From Citrobacter amalonaticus Y19 (GTDB taxonomy: Bacteria > Pseudomonadota > Gammaproteobacteria > Enterobacterales > Enterobacteriaceae), in assembly GCF_000981805.1 (NCBI RefSeq), contig NZ_CP011132.1:806001-870000 (forward strand): a DNA stretch of 64,000 bases, given 5' to 3'. Below, in pieces: positions 17,533-26,571 of the stretch (its first letter is position 1; each line of letters begins with the position of its first letter). The position numbers were made by a program, and so were the translations under genes. The notes under the pieces are model-generated. The model saw only the letters and a program-made list of their open reading frames with translations, had not been told where the DNA came from and searched no databases.

Positions 17533-17793
17533 TTATTTGTAGATAACAGCAGTACCGCTCATTTTGTTGTTGTTGTTGGCAGACGTGATGCTGTAACCAC
17601 TTGCGCCAGCAGCAGCGGCTTTCTCAGCCAGTTTTGCTTCCAGGCCGTCCAGCGTGGTTGCGCCTTCAGCAGAAACCACACCGATTTTATTCATGCTTTG
17701 CGCCTGAGCAGCCGTAACAGGTTCGGCAGCGAAAACGCCAAAAGACAGGGTAGACAGGGCAACAGCGGCAACAGCATATTTGATAGTTTTCAT
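17533..17793 (-). CDS. ybiJ: YbiJ, DUF1471 (YhcN/BhsA-type) periplasmic protein
   Basis: 86 aa. Signal peptide of 22 residues (MKTIKYAVAAVALSTL..., ending VFA) and a DUF1471 domain with GVVSAEGATTLDGLEAKLAEKA, the AGASGYSITSA turn and the terminal MSGTAVIYK. Members are small stress-related periplasmic or outer-membrane proteins. It has a ribosome site CGAGAG before the ATG. A paralogue, mcbA, lies about 0.7 kb away on the same strand. Confidence 0.95.
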   Translation of the reverse strand: MKTIKYAVAAVALSTLSFGVFAAEPVTAAQAQSMNKIGVVSAEGATTLDGLEAKLAEKAAAAGASGYSITSANNNNKMSGTAVIYK

Positions 17794-18078
17794 TGTTAAT
17801 CTCTCGCAGGTTATTTATTAAGGAAGACGATGTTCCGTCGATGTGATGAGTATCACGCTTTTTGCCGAGAGATAAAATCGAAGAGAATTGACTACCTTCA
17901 TCAAATAAATTGAATGACAAATAACTTATTGATTATTAATTAATTCGTGAGATGAATTTACGGTTCTTCGCAGTTCGCTTTACAGTTGTGCGGTGAACGG
18001 CACGTTTTGCTACGCAGAATGCAATTTAACGTGAGCGTAAGCGAAACGGCATGTTCTTTATATCTCTGTAAAAATCGG

Positions 18079-18345
18079 TCAACGTAGCTGGCTTTCTTTT
18101 GAACCTCTGCGATTATATCCCGTATAGGATGAATTTTTTGAATCTTTCTCCTGCTGGCAGTTAAGGCACAGTCTTACGCCGCGCACTGCCTGTCGGCGTG
18201 CTTCGGGTATCGGGTCACCGCATTCTTCACATTCATACAGGCTATCACCGCGCGGAATTTCACCTCTTGCGCGGGCGACAGCATCTTCAATTGTACTGTT
18301 GATCTGTTCGTTCACAGCGTCGTCATTTGCCCAACCTGAGGCCAT
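18079..18345 (-). CDS. ybiI: YbiI, DksA/TraR-type zinc-finger protein
   Basis: 88 aa from ATG 18345 (MASGWANDDAVNEQ), matching the K-12 length; an upstream in-frame ATG at 18390 would add 15 residues without family support. Two CxxC pairs (CEEC and CLNC, about 17 residues apart) form a DksA-type C4 zinc finger, and the tail YTGYNRRGSKESQLR is basic. The role is unknown; it lacks the long coiled coil of DksA. The ybiX-fiu genes that follow ybiI in K-12 are absent here. Confidence 0.92.
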   Translation of the reverse strand: MASGWANDDAVNEQINSTIEDAVARARGEIPRGDSLYECEECGDPIPEARRQAVRGVRLCLNCQQEKDSKNSSYTGYNRRGSKESQLR

Positions 18346-18424
18346 AGCGATAGTCTCCTCACGCGTTATCACAGAGGTCATTATAGTCAAAATGGGGTCA
18401 AAAATTGCTCGGTCAAGGGGGCAT

Positions 18425-18453
18425 TGCCCGATAAGCGAAGCCGCTATCGGGCA
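18425..18453. terminator. Hairpin downstream of mcbA
   Basis: TGCCCGATA / TATCGGGCA (9-bp arms) plus an inner GCG/CGC pair, located 15 bp after the mcbA stop. There is no T-run, so it is a probable mRNA 3' end structure rather than a certain terminator. Confidence 0.55.
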
Positions 18454-18467
18454 GGTTGTGGGGAAGG

Positions 18468-18728
18468 TTACTTGTAAATGGTCGCGGTGCCGTACATCTG
18501 GTTCTTACCGCCTGCGGAATTAACCACAAAGCCTTTCGCGCCTTGTTCTTGCGCTTTTTCCGCCAGTTTATCCTCCAGGTCGCTCAGGTTGGTTGCGCCA
18601 GTCGCAGAGACGGTACCTGACGCGCGTAGCTGACTGGTATCGGGGCTATTGAGAGGCTGTGCTGCTGATGCCGCGAATGCCACACCGGCAAGCGTAGTGG
18701 CGATGAGTAATGCGAGGCATTTTTTCAT
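18468..18728 (-). CDS. mcbA: McbA (YbiM), DUF1471 periplasmic protein
   Basis: 86 aa from ATG 18728, preceded by GAGGAGAG; longer upstream reading frames lack family support. Signal peptide about 22 residues (ending ASA), then a DUF1471 domain with SATGATNLSDLEDKLAEKAQ, and the conserved tail QMYGTATIYK. In E. coli, McbA affects colanic acid/mucoidy and biofilm and responds to McbR (established). Paralogous to ybiJ. Confidence 0.93.
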   Translation of the reverse strand: MKKCLALLIATTLAGVAFAASAAQPLNSPDTSQLRASGTVSATGATNLSDLEDKLAEKAQEQGAKGFVVNSAGGKNQMYGTATIYK

Positions 18729-19014
18729 GATGCTCTCCTCAATGAAACAACGTGTAGTGCCAGATAAGTTTAGGTCGTCAGTGCGGCAGAAATGGCGTAA
18801 AAAATCGATGATGATCCGCTTAAAATTTGAACGATAAATATTGACGTATGTTGACAAATCAATGACATGCATATCACAGATTCTCGGGTGATTTGTGCCG
18901 CTTCGCCCCATTTCGTGCTCTACTATGCTGCAACGACGCGGTTGTTTCTTTTCAACCAGGTTTACCGCGTTGCGTTATGCGGGTATCTTACGCCGCTGTT
19001 AACAGGAGAATGCT

Positions 19015-19941
19015 ATGTCCCCCCAGAAACCGGGCCTACACCCGCGTAACCGTCATCACAGCCGCTACGATCTTGCCTCGCTCTGCAAAGGCACGCCTGA
19101 GCTGGCGCAATATCTTGTCCTGACTCCCGCAGGCGAGCAAAGCGTAGATTTTGCCAATCCACTGGCGGTAAAGGCCCTGAATAAGGCGCTGCTGGCGCAT
19201 TTCTATGGGGTGGCAAACTGGGATATTCCGGAAGGTTTCTTGTGTCCGCCTGTGCCAGGGCGTGCAGATTACATCCACCATCTGGCCGATCTTCTTGCTG
19301 AGACGTCGGGAAGTGTGCCAACCCAGGCCACGATCCTGGATGTCGGCGTTGGCGCGAACTGTATTTACCCGCTGATTGGCGTACATGAGTATGGCTGGCG
19401 GTTTACGGGCAGCGAGACGCATGAGCAGGCGCTAGCCAGCGCACAGGCGATCATCAGCGCCAATCCAGGCCTGACGCGCGCCATTCGCCTGCGTCGGCAG
19501 AAAACCCCGGCGGCTATCTTTAACGGCATCATTCATAAGAATGAGCAATATGATGCAACGCTGTGCAACCCGCCATTTCACGACTCTGCCGCGTCTGCCC
19601 GGGCAGGAAGCGAGCGCAAGCGCCGTAACCTCGGACAAAGCAAAGACGATGCGCTGAACTTCGGCGGCCAGCAGCAGGAGTTGTGGTGTGAAGGTGGCGA
19701 AGTGGCATTTATCAAAACGATGATTGCTGAAAGTCAGGCCTTTGGCCGTCAGGTGATGTGGTTTACCACGCTGGTGTCTCGCGGTGAAAACCTGCCGCCG
19801 CTTTATCGCGCGCTGACTGACGTGGGGGCGATCAAGGTGGTGAAAAAAGAGATGGCCCAGGGGCAAAAGCAGAGTCGCTTTATCGCCTGGACCTTTATGG
19901 ATGACGACCAGCGCCGCCGTTTTAGCACGCGTAAACGCTAG
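19015..19941 (+). CDS. rlmF: RlmF (YbiN), 23S rRNA m6A1618 methyltransferase
   Basis: 308 aa, same as E. coli. SAM-binding motif ILDVGVGANCIYPL at about residue 105 and catalytic NPPF motif (CNPPFHDS) at about 183. The N-terminal basic region (KPGLHPRNRHHSRYD) is typical. It methylates A1618 of 23S rRNA. The start follows ACAGGAGAATGCT. Its stop overlaps that of the convergent ybiO. Confidence 0.97.
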   Translation: MSPQKPGLHPRNRHHSRYDLASLCKGTPELAQYLVLTPAGEQSVDFANPLAVKALNKALLAHFYGVANWDIPEGFLCPPVPGRADYIHHLADLLAETSGSVPTQATILDVGVGANCIYPLIGVHEYGWRFTGSETHEQALASAQAIISANPGLTRAIRLRRQKTPAAIFNGIIHKNEQYDATLCNPPFHDSAASARAGSERKRRNLGQSKDDALNFGGQQQELWCEGGEVAFIKTMIAESQAFGRQVMWFTTLVSRGENLPPLYRALTDVGAIKVVKKEMAQGQKQSRFIAWTFMDDDQRRRFSTRKR

Positions 19942-22178
19942 AGGGTCGGCTCGCCGGGTGGCAGCGGCGTCGGTGTGGTCGGCGCTGTCGGTGTCGTTGG
20001 CGCGGCGGGCAGCATCTGCCAGGTTTGCACCGGTGGACGAACGCCCGCCCGGTCGAAATGTTTTTTCACCTGGCTGTCCAGCGCAAAGCGGACCGTCCAC
20101 TGTTTCAGCGGCAGCGTGGTGAACGACACCCGCAGCGTAAATGCCGTGTTGGTTAATCCGACAATCCCGGCAAATGACGGCTCGCCAATAATCAGCCCAC
20201 GAACCTCTTCGGTTTCCATCACCGCCGCGACCGCCTCTTTCAACGCCTGATTGGCTTTATCGGCATCTTCATGGCGATCCACATCGTAATTGGCAACCAC
20301 CGACCCAATGCCGCGGACAAAGTTGGCGAAGGTGGTGATCGATGACCACGGAATGATATGGTACGCCCCGGTGTCCTGGCGCACGCCAACGGAACGAATT
20401 GACATCCGCTCTACCGTACCGGTTAACGGCCCGATGGTCACCAGATCCCCGGTGTTCATGCCATTCTCGAACTGAATAAAGACCCCGGTAATAATATCTT
20501 TCACCAGCGTTTGCGAACCAAATGAAATCGCCAGCCCCAACGCCCCGGCCCCCGCCAGCAGGGGGGCGATGTTAACGCCAATTTCCGAGAGCACAATCAT
20601 GATGGTGATCGTGCTGATGATCACCGCCAGCGCGTTACGGAACAGCGTTAACAGCGTACGGGTACGCGCGCTGGGCAGAGGACGCCCATGAATATCGGAG
20701 GCCAGCCGGTTTTCGATCAGGCTGGCAAGCAGCGTCCAGCCTACCGCGGAGAAAAACAGGATCAGCGCAATACGGATCAGAATATCGACCGTCTTCTCAC
20801 CGGCACCGTTGTGCAGCCAGTTCCAGAAATCAAACAGTCCCCATGCGTTCAACAGCAACATGATGGCGACGCACACCGTCAGGATCCGCGCCACGTTCAA
20901 TGCGGTCGAGAGCCAGCCGTTAAGCCGCTTTTGCAGTTCGGGGTAATTGCGCTGGGTATGCGGGGAGAGGGTAATGGTTTTGGCAATCCAGCGGGTGAAC
21001 ATCCCGGAAACGAAGGCCGCAATGCCGATGATCACCAGACTGCGTACCGTCGCCCCCATCATAAATTTCAGGCTGTTGCCAGGGTCGAACAGCGAGAAGA
21101 AAAACAGGACGATGAAATAGGCGCTCGCCAGCCAGTGCCAGACCAGTGCAAAGGCGCGGATAAACAGACTGAAAAAGGCCAGCGACCGTTCCGCCAGATT
21201 CAGCAGGTGCTGGGTAATCTCTTTCTTGTTACGGAAGATCAGATACAGCGCCCACAGTGTGATACACAGCATGATGACCACGTTGGCCATGGCGCCGACC
21301 TGCACATTTACCTGATTGGAAATAATAGGAACAGCAACGATCAGGCCATAGCCAATCAGGCTGCTGAGCGAACTCAGCCGCCGGTTCCAGTAACGTGCGC
21401 TGCTGTCCTGAATGTTAAATGGTCGCAGTTGCGCCACGTTCGGACAAAAAATCAGCCGCAGAATCGCTTTGAAAAATTCAATCAGCGCAAAGGCGTTCAG
21501 AAACAGTCCTTGCTGAAACGCGATGGTGCGGCTGCCAGCATTCAGCCGGTCGCTCAACAACTGTCCGACAAACAGGGTCAACGCCAGCAGAAGCAGGTCG
21601 ATAATAAAAGCGCCAACGATCATGGCCGGTAGCTGGAGCCAGTTGCTGCGCTCGCGGTTTTTTTTCCGCGCCCAGTCGCCCATTTTGCGGTACAGCGGCA
21701 GCGCACACAGACGGATCAACCAGTAGAAGCCGAACACCGCGGCGACCAGCATCAGAAAATGGCTGAGGGCATTATTAAAGGTCTGGCTGTTAAACGGTTT
21801 ATGAGGCGCATCGGTGATGTTGCGATAGAGTTGGGCAAAGCGGTCAGACAGCGCTTCGCCGTAATGGCGGCTGAGATCGGTGACGTTCTCCAGCACGGTT
21901 TTTTCCTCAACCACCACCGGCGGCGTGATTTTTGGCACCGGGTCCGGCGGCGGCGTGGCCGCGACGGTGCGCAACTGGTCAATCAGCTCCTTGCGCGAGG
22001 TGTCATTCTCCAGTACGTCGGCCAGCGCGCCATAGGCCGCTTTCTTTTGCTCGACGTCAGGTTCTGGCGCAGCAGTGGTTTGTGCGTCAGCGTCTGTACC
22101 GGTCGTGACGCCGGGGATGGTCACCGCCTGGGCGGGTGCGCCCAGCAGGCAAAAGAGGATGAACAGGATCCACCGCAT
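19938..22178 (-). CDS. ybiO: YbiO, large MscS-type mechanosensitive channel
   Basis: 746 aa from ATG 22178 (MRWILFILFC), preceded by GGAGGAG; E. coli is 741 aa. Signal peptide, a periplasmic helical region (about 25-130), about ten membrane helices, then the MscS pore helix and beta domain: APLLAGAGALGLAISFGSQT, VKDIITGVFIQFENG and a cytoplasmic C-domain. It protects from osmotic downshock. The C-terminus carries a short Pro/Thr repeat (TTPTAPTTPT) longer than in K-12, at the overlap with rlmF. Confidence 0.96.
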   Translation of the reverse strand: MRWILFILFCLLGAPAQAVTIPGVTTGTDADAQTTAAPEPDVEQKKAAYGALADVLENDTSRKELIDQLRTVAATPPPDPVPKITPPVVVEEKTVLENVTDLSRHYGEALSDRFAQLYRNITDAPHKPFNSQTFNNALSHFLMLVAAVFGFYWLIRLCALPLYRKMGDWARKKNRERSNWLQLPAMIVGAFIIDLLLLALTLFVGQLLSDRLNAGSRTIAFQQGLFLNAFALIEFFKAILRLIFCPNVAQLRPFNIQDSSARYWNRRLSSLSSLIGYGLIVAVPIISNQVNVQVGAMANVVIMLCITLWALYLIFRNKKEITQHLLNLAERSLAFFSLFIRAFALVWHWLASAYFIVLFFFSLFDPGNSLKFMMGATVRSLVIIGIAAFVSGMFTRWIAKTITLSPHTQRNYPELQKRLNGWLSTALNVARILTVCVAIMLLLNAWGLFDFWNWLHNGAGEKTVDILIRIALILFFSAVGWTLLASLIENRLASDIHGRPLPSARTRTLLTLFRNALAVIISTITIMIVLSEIGVNIAPLLAGAGALGLAISFGSQTLVKDIITGVFIQFENGMNTGDLVTIGPLTGTVERMSIRSVGVRQDTGAYHIIPWSSITTFANFVRGIGSVVANYDVDRHEDADKANQALKEAVAAVMETEEVRGLIIGEPSFAGIVGLTNTAFTLRVSFTTLPLKQWTVRFALDSQVKKHFDRAGVRPPVQTWQMLPAAPTTPTAPTTPTPLPPGEPTL

Positions 22179-22261
22179 GACTCCTCCAGTGAGAAAACAG
22201 AACAAAAAGATAAGTATAGTTGCTGGAGGAGCGGCGATTCGAAATGGGAAGAGTCGTAGAA

Positions 22262-22289
22262 AACCTCCCTTCCAGGCGGAAGGGAGGCG
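22262..22289 (-). terminator. Terminator of the glnHPQ operon
   Basis: CCTCCCTTCC / GGAAGGGAGG, a 10-bp stem with a 4-base loop, followed on the minus strand by TTTTC. It starts 6 bp after the glnQ stop. Confidence 0.9.
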
Positions 22290-22294
22290 GACCG

Positions 22295-23017
22295 TCAGGA
22301 GACGTGCTGCAAAAACTCCTGCAAGCGCTGGCTGGGCGGGTTTTCAATCAGGGTTTGCGGATGGCCGTCTTCGGCAATACGGCCCTTGTCGATGAAGATC
22401 AGACGTGAGGCGACTTTCTCGGCAAAGCCGATTTCGTGCGTAACGATGACCATCGTCATCCCTTCTTCCGCCAGATCCTGCATCACTTTCAATACTTCGT
22501 GACGCAGTTCTGGATCGAGCGCAGAGGTGGGCTCATCAAACAGCATCATCTTCGGTTTGACCGCCAGGGCGCGGGCGATGGCCACACGCTGCTGTTGACC
22601 GCCGGAAAGTTCAGAAGGGTAGTGGTGGGCGCGCTCGGCCAGACCCACTTTCGCCAGCAACTCTCTCGCCTGTTTCTCGGCTGCGTCTTTCTTCGTCCCC
22701 CGCACGCGTTGCGGACCGAACATGACGTTTTCCAGCGCGGTCAGGTGAGGGAAAAGATAGAACTGCTGGAACACCATGCCGGCTTCCTGACGAATCAGAC
22801 GCTCGTCCACCTTCGGGTCGTTGACCTTCAGCCCATCAACGAACAGATCGCCAGAGGTGATTTCTTCGAGTTTATTAATGCAGCGCAACAGCGTGGATTT
22901 ACCGGAGCCTGATGGTCCGATAATCACCACCACTTCGCCCTGCTTTATGTTCAGATCAATGTTATGCAGCACCTGGGTCGGACCAAAATGCTTTGAGACG
23001 TTTTTAAATTCGATCAC
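22295..23017 (-). CDS. glnQ: GlnQ, glutamine ABC transporter ATPase
   Basis: 240 aa. Walker A GPSGSGKST, Q-loop QQFYLFPHLTA, signature LSGGQQQR, Walker B MMLFDEPTSALDP and H-loop VTHE. It powers glutamine import with GlnP and periplasmic GlnH. It overlaps the glnP stop by 4 bp. Confidence 0.98.
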   Translation of the reverse strand: MIEFKNVSKHFGPTQVLHNIDLNIKQGEVVVIIGPSGSGKSTLLRCINKLEEITSGDLFVDGLKVNDPKVDERLIRQEAGMVFQQFYLFPHLTALENVMFGPQRVRGTKKDAAEKQARELLAKVGLAERAHHYPSELSGGQQQRVAIARALAVKPKMMLFDEPTSALDPELRHEVLKVMQDLAEEGMTMVIVTHEIGFAEKVASRLIFIDKGRIAEDGHPQTLIENPPSQRLQEFLQHVS

Positions 23018-23673
23018 AGGATTTTCATCCTTCTTTCCAGACTACGAAGCACGATGTTCAGGACCTGCGTGATAATGAGATAGATAACCCCCACCGCGGT
23101 CCAGATCTCCAGGGCACGGAAGTTACCGGCAATAATCTCCTGACCGCTACGGGTCAGTTCGGCCGCGCCGATCACGATAAACAAAGACGTATCTTTGATA
23201 CTGATGATTAACTGGTTACCGAGCGACGGCAGCATACGGCGCAGCGCAAGCGGCATGATCACGTGGAGAATGGTTTCGCGACGGGAAAGACCCAATGCCA
23301 GACCGGCTTCGCTGAACCCTTTATGGATAGACAAGACTGAACCACGGGTGATTTCCGCGATATAGGCGCCGGAGTTAATCATTATCGTGATAACGGCGGC
23401 GCTGAAGGTGTCGATACGCAAGTCCGGGAAAGCCATTGGTAGGGCAAAATAGATGTACATCACCTGGACGACGATCGGCGTGCCACGGATGATCTCGATG
23501 AAGACAAGAGAAACGTGATTGGCTATCCAGCCGCCATAGGTACGGGCTAAACCCGCCAGCAAGCCGATGATGATTCCGCCCGCCAGGCCAAGGATGGAGA
23601 TCCACAGGGTCATCTTGGCACCCTGAAGCAGGATCGGAATGGCGGGCCAGATGGCACTCCAGTCAAACTGCAT
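23014..23673 (-). CDS. glnP: GlnP, glutamine ABC transporter permease
   Basis: 219 aa, five membrane segments, with the EAA loop GFSEAGLALGLSRRETILHV contacting GlnQ. Polar amino acid uptake permease family. It is 86 bp downstream of glnH. Confidence 0.98.
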   Translation of the reverse strand: MQFDWSAIWPAIPILLQGAKMTLWISILGLAGGIIIGLLAGLARTYGGWIANHVSLVFIEIIRGTPIVVQVMYIYFALPMAFPDLRIDTFSAAVITIMINSGAYIAEITRGSVLSIHKGFSEAGLALGLSRRETILHVIMPLALRRMLPSLGNQLIISIKDTSLFIVIGAAELTRSGQEIIAGNFRALEIWTAVGVIYLIITQVLNIVLRSLERRMKIL

Positions 23674-23759
23674 ATGTTGTTCCTGTTACCGTGGTGAAAA
23701 AAATCAAATGCCCGGTACGCTTAGCGCCCCCGGGCAACATCTGAAGGCAAAACGTCTTA

Positions 23760-24506
23760 TTATTTAGGTTCGGAACCGAACCATTTTTTGTAGATTTCGT
23801 TATAGGTACCATTGTCACGCAGCGTTTTCAGCGCGCCGTTCACTTTCTCACGCAGTTCGTCGCTGCCTTTCGGGAATGCGATACCGTACTGCTGTGCTTC
23901 CAGTGATTCGCCAACCGCTTTGAACTGGCCGTTACCTGCGGTTTTGATGAAGTACAGGATGTTCGGCGTATCGTGCAGAACCGCATCTGCGCGGTTGGTA
24001 CCCAGTTCCATGTACGCGTTATCGATGTTCGGGAACTGACGCAAGTCTTTCGTTTTGATGTTGGCTTTCGCGTAATCAACGGAGCCGGTGCCGCTCTTCA
24101 CTGCGACGACTTTGCCGTCCAAATCTTTTACGCTTTTCACGTCGTTGTTGTTGGTTTTCACCATCACTAACAGGCCGCTTTTGTAGTAACCATCAGAGAA
24201 ATCGATAGCCTTTTTGCGCTCGTCAGTAATGGTGATGCCCGCCAGCGCTAGGTCAACGTTCTTGGTTTGCAGTGCCGGGATAATGCCGCTGAAATCCATC
24301 GGTTTCAGTTCATAATCCAGCTTCAGTTCTTTTGCTACGGCGGCCCACAGGTCCACATCAAAGCCAACGTATTTGTCGCCCTGTTTGAATTCAAACGGCA
24401 CGAACGCGGTGTCGGTAGCGACAACCAGTTTCTTATCCGCGGCATGAGAGGACACCGCAAAAGCCAGGGCAAGTGCTGCCAGTGAAACTTTTAATACAGA
24501 CTTCAT
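23760..24506 (-). CDS. glnH: GlnH, periplasmic glutamine-binding protein
   Basis: 248 aa from ATG 24506 (MKSVLKVSLAALALA), with a 22-residue signal peptide ending SSHA. The mature protein opens ADKKLVVATDTAFVPFEF, and the ligand-binding signature GFDVDLWAAVAKEL is present. Upstream in-frame ATGs would extend into the sigma-54 promoter and are rejected. First gene of glnHPQ, induced by nitrogen limitation. Confidence 0.98.
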   Translation of the reverse strand: MKSVLKVSLAALALAFAVSSHAADKKLVVATDTAFVPFEFKQGDKYVGFDVDLWAAVAKELKLDYELKPMDFSGIIPALQTKNVDLALAGITITDERKKAIDFSDGYYKSGLLVMVKTNNNDVKSVKDLDGKVVAVKSGTGSVDYAKANIKTKDLRQFPNIDNAYMELGTNRADAVLHDTPNILYFIKTAGNGQFKAVGESLEAQQYGIAFPKGSDELREKVNGALKTLRDNGTYNEIYKKWFGSEPK

Positions 24507-24559
24507 AGCATTTCCTTTTTTATCCACGGGGCGATCCCCTGCGAGAACGATAAGTGTAA

Positions 24560-24575
24560 TGAAAGAATCGTGCCA
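24560..24575 (-). promoter_or_regulatory. Sigma-54 promoter of glnHPQ
   Basis: On the minus strand TGGCAC-GATTC-TTTCA matches the -24/-12 consensus TGGCAC-N5-TTGCA with one change in the -12 element. It lies about 55 bp before the glnH start, the layout of glnHp2 in E. coli. Confidence 0.9.
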
Positions 24576-24648
24576 GTTTTGCAACCCCTTGTTTTCACAA
24601 GAGGGACTCGCGCTCTTTTGCACTGTGAGCGGAGCAAAACTCGCTTTT

Positions 24649-24677
24649 TGCACCATGTTGGGGCACTGATTTAGTGC
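24649..24677. promoter_or_regulatory. Two adjacent NtrC-type enhancer boxes
   Basis: TGCACCATGTTGGGGCA (24649-24665) and GCACTGATTTAGTGC (24663-24677) are dyads of the GCAC-N7-GTGC kind, 75-115 bp upstream of the sigma-54 promoter. A weaker candidate TGCACTGTGAGCGGAGCA lies at 24619-24636. This supports NtrC activation of glnHPQ. Confidence 0.8.
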
Positions 24678-24821
24678 AACCCGAAGGGCGTGTTAACGGT
24701 CTGCCTATTTAGCGCAAAGATCGTTGATAAAACAATCTTTCGTTAACGATTGTGTGAGGTGATTATTACAAATATTTTACTTTACCGCAGAGGGAAGGCG
24801 AAGTGGTGCACCATAAAAGTG
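24678..24821. other. glnH upstream / dps downstream spacer
   Basis: No gene seen between the NtrC boxes and the dps terminator. The AT-rich part (about 24710-24785) includes AACGATTGTGTG and could hold the sigma-70 glnH promoter or an IHF site; no clear match was established. Confidence 0.4.
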
Positions 24822-24846
24822 CAAAACCCCCGCCGTGGCGAGGGTT
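24822..24846 (-). terminator. Terminator of dps
   Basis: AACCC-TCGCC / GGCG-GGGGTT stem with short loop, followed by TTTTG on the minus strand, about 25 bp after the dps stop. Confidence 0.85.
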
Positions 24847-24870
24847 ATAGAGGGAATACTTATGATGCGA

Positions 24871-25374
24871 TTATTCGATGTTGGATTCGATGAACCACAG
24901 GAATTTGTCGAGATCGCGAGATGCGGCGGTAAAGATATCTGCGGTATCTTCGTCTTTCGCTTCACTGATGGCTTTACGGACATCATTTGCCACTACAGCA
25001 TAACGGTCTGCCAGCTCTTTCAGGTGATCCTGGACGGTATGGATGTCCAGCGGATAGCTTTTCAGCGGCGTTTTGCTATTGATAACCTGCGTGGTTCCCA
25101 GGGCAACGCCGCCCAGTTGCACGGCACGCTCTGCCATGGTGTCGAGATGATCGGTCAATGCCGTACGGAAGCCATCCAGCATCTCATGAACGGCAATAAA
25201 GTTTGCACCGCGCATGTTCCAGTGGGCCTGCTTAGTGATCAGCGACAGGTCAATAAACTGGATCACCTGACGATTCAGCAACTCAACTGTTGCTTTCTTA
25301 TCGCTGTCAGAAACATCGTTACGGGTATAAAGCAGATTGGACGCTTTTGTTTTTACCAATTTAGCGGTACTCAT
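24871..25374 (-). CDS. dps: Dps, DNA-binding ferritin-like protein from starved cells
   Basis: 167 aa from ATG 25374 (MSTAKLVKTKASNLLYTRNDVSD), exactly the E. coli length. The lysine-rich N-terminal tail binds DNA. The ferroxidase residues are in HWNMRGANFIAVHEMLDGF (His, Asp, Glu). It forms a dodecamer that stores iron and compacts DNA in stationary phase or peroxide stress. The upstream 37-codon in-frame extension is not supported. Confidence 0.98.
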   Translation of the reverse strand: MSTAKLVKTKASNLLYTRNDVSDSDKKATVELLNRQVIQFIDLSLITKQAHWNMRGANFIAVHEMLDGFRTALTDHLDTMAERAVQLGGVALGTTQVINSKTPLKSYPLDIHTVQDHLKELADRYAVVANDVRKAISEAKDEDTADIFTAASRDLDKFLWFIESNIE

Positions 25375-25683
25375 AATTTCATGTCCTCTTGATGTTATGT
25401 CCCAGTAATTTACGAGATTCAGTATAGCACCGGTTATCGTTCCTGCTTTTCTGGCTGTGCCTATCGCTTTAATAGCATTTAACATTATCTGTATTTAATT
25501 GCATTACTATTCATGGTGTTGCGAGTGTAAAAGAGTGAGGTGTAAATATTATCCCGGTGACATGAGCATCAGAATAAATAGGCGGGGTGAGACAAATGAG
25601 CGGTGGAGAAATATCAGGAAAATAGAGGGAAAACAGCGGGAAGATATTCTGCATGGTTATGCAAACCATGCAGAAATGTAAAA
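25375..25683. other. Spacer with dps promoter and rhtA 3' end
   Basis: The 100 bp upstream of dps is the promoter (OxyR, sigma-70/S and IHF control known in E. coli; sites not resolved by eye). A hairpin CTGCATGGTT / AACCATGCAG (25649-25673, 10-bp stem) sits just after the rhtA stop and may end its mRNA. A 60-codon plus-strand frame at 25499 lacks any recognisable feature. Confidence 0.5.
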
Positions 25684-26571
25684 TTAATTTACATCAACCT
25701 CTTTTATTTCGCTCTCCCGCCGAATGGTCAGCGTTGAGCCCATCGAGGCGGCAATAATCGCGCCGAGCGCCAGTAACTGTATCGGCGTCAGCGTTTCGCC
25801 GAGAAACAGGATACCCGCCACCGCGGCCAGTGCCGGCTCCATACTCATCAACGTACCAAAGGTGCGCGTAGGCAGACGGGTTAAGGCAATCATTTCCAGC
25901 GAGTAGGGGAGTGCTGTCGACAGCACTGCGACCGCCAGACCCAGCGGGATAACCGACCAGTGCCAGAGCGCTTCTCCGGCCTGCGCCACGCCAAGTGGAA
26001 CGAAAACCAGCGCGGCAATCAGCGAGCCTACCGCAACGGTAGCCGGGCCATGCTCAGCGCCGGCGCGTTGACCGCTAAGAATATAGATAGCCCAACAGGC
26101 ACCCGCGCCCAGCGCCATGGCGGCACCGAACAGGTCGACATGCGAAACGTCCTGACCCAGCGGCAGCAGGAACCAGAGTCCCAGAACGGCCAGCACCACC
26201 CAGATAAAATCAACGGGGCGTCGCGACGAGAACAGCGCGACCGCCAGCGGCCCGGTAAATTCCAGCGCAACCGCGATCCCCAGCGGAACCGTCTGAATCG
26301 ACAAATAGAAGAGGTAGTTCATTCCCCCCAGCGACAGGCCGTAAAAAAGCAGCGGCAGGCGCTGCTCTTTGGCAAAACGCAGACGCCAGGGTTTGAAGAA
26401 GGTAATAAGGATCAGCGTGCCCAGGGCCAGACGCAGGGCGGTCACGCCGGGCGCGCCCACCAGCGGGAACAGTGATTTTGCCAGCGATGCGCCGCTCTGG
26501 ATCGAGGCCATGGCGATTAGCAGTACTAAAATGGGCAACCAAACTGGCGTTTTACGTGACGACCCTGGCAT
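25684..26571 (-). CDS. rhtA: RhtA (YbiF), threonine/homoserine exporter
   Basis: 295 aa from ATG 26571 (MPGSSRKTPVWLP), the E. coli length. About ten membrane helices in two EamA/DMT repeats (for example TALRLALGTLI and SMEPALAAVAGILFLGE). It exports threonine, homoserine and related amino acids. The reading frame stays open 51 codons upstream but without family support. Confidence 0.96.
   Translation of the reverse strand: MPGSSRKTPVWLPILVLLIAMASIQSGASLAKSLFPLVGAPGVTALRLALGTLILITFFKPWRLRFAKEQRLPLLFYGLSLGGMNYLFYLSIQTVPLGIAVALEFTGPLAVALFSSRRPVDFIWVVLAVLGLWFLLPLGQDVSHVDLFGAAMALGAGACWAIYILSGQRAGAEHGPATVAVGSLIAALVFVPLGVAQAGEALWHWSVIPLGLAVAVLSTALPYSLEMIALTRLPTRTFGTLMSMEPALAAVAGILFLGETLTPIQLLALGAIIAASMGSTLTIRRESEIKEVDVN

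Noticed and set aside
18729..18911. Longer McbA start at 18911
   Set aside because: The internal ATG at 18728 has GAGGAGAG and a signal peptide; the longer form has neither.
20688..21632. Long plus-strand open frame (314 codons) inside ybiO
   Set aside because: Lies antisense to a well-conserved channel gene in the complementary frame; composition (Gln/His/Arg-rich) is that of an antisense shadow and no domain is seen.
24507..24656. Longer GlnH with a 50-residue N-terminal extension
   Set aside because: The extension covers the sigma-54 promoter and precedes a standard signal peptide starting at 24506.
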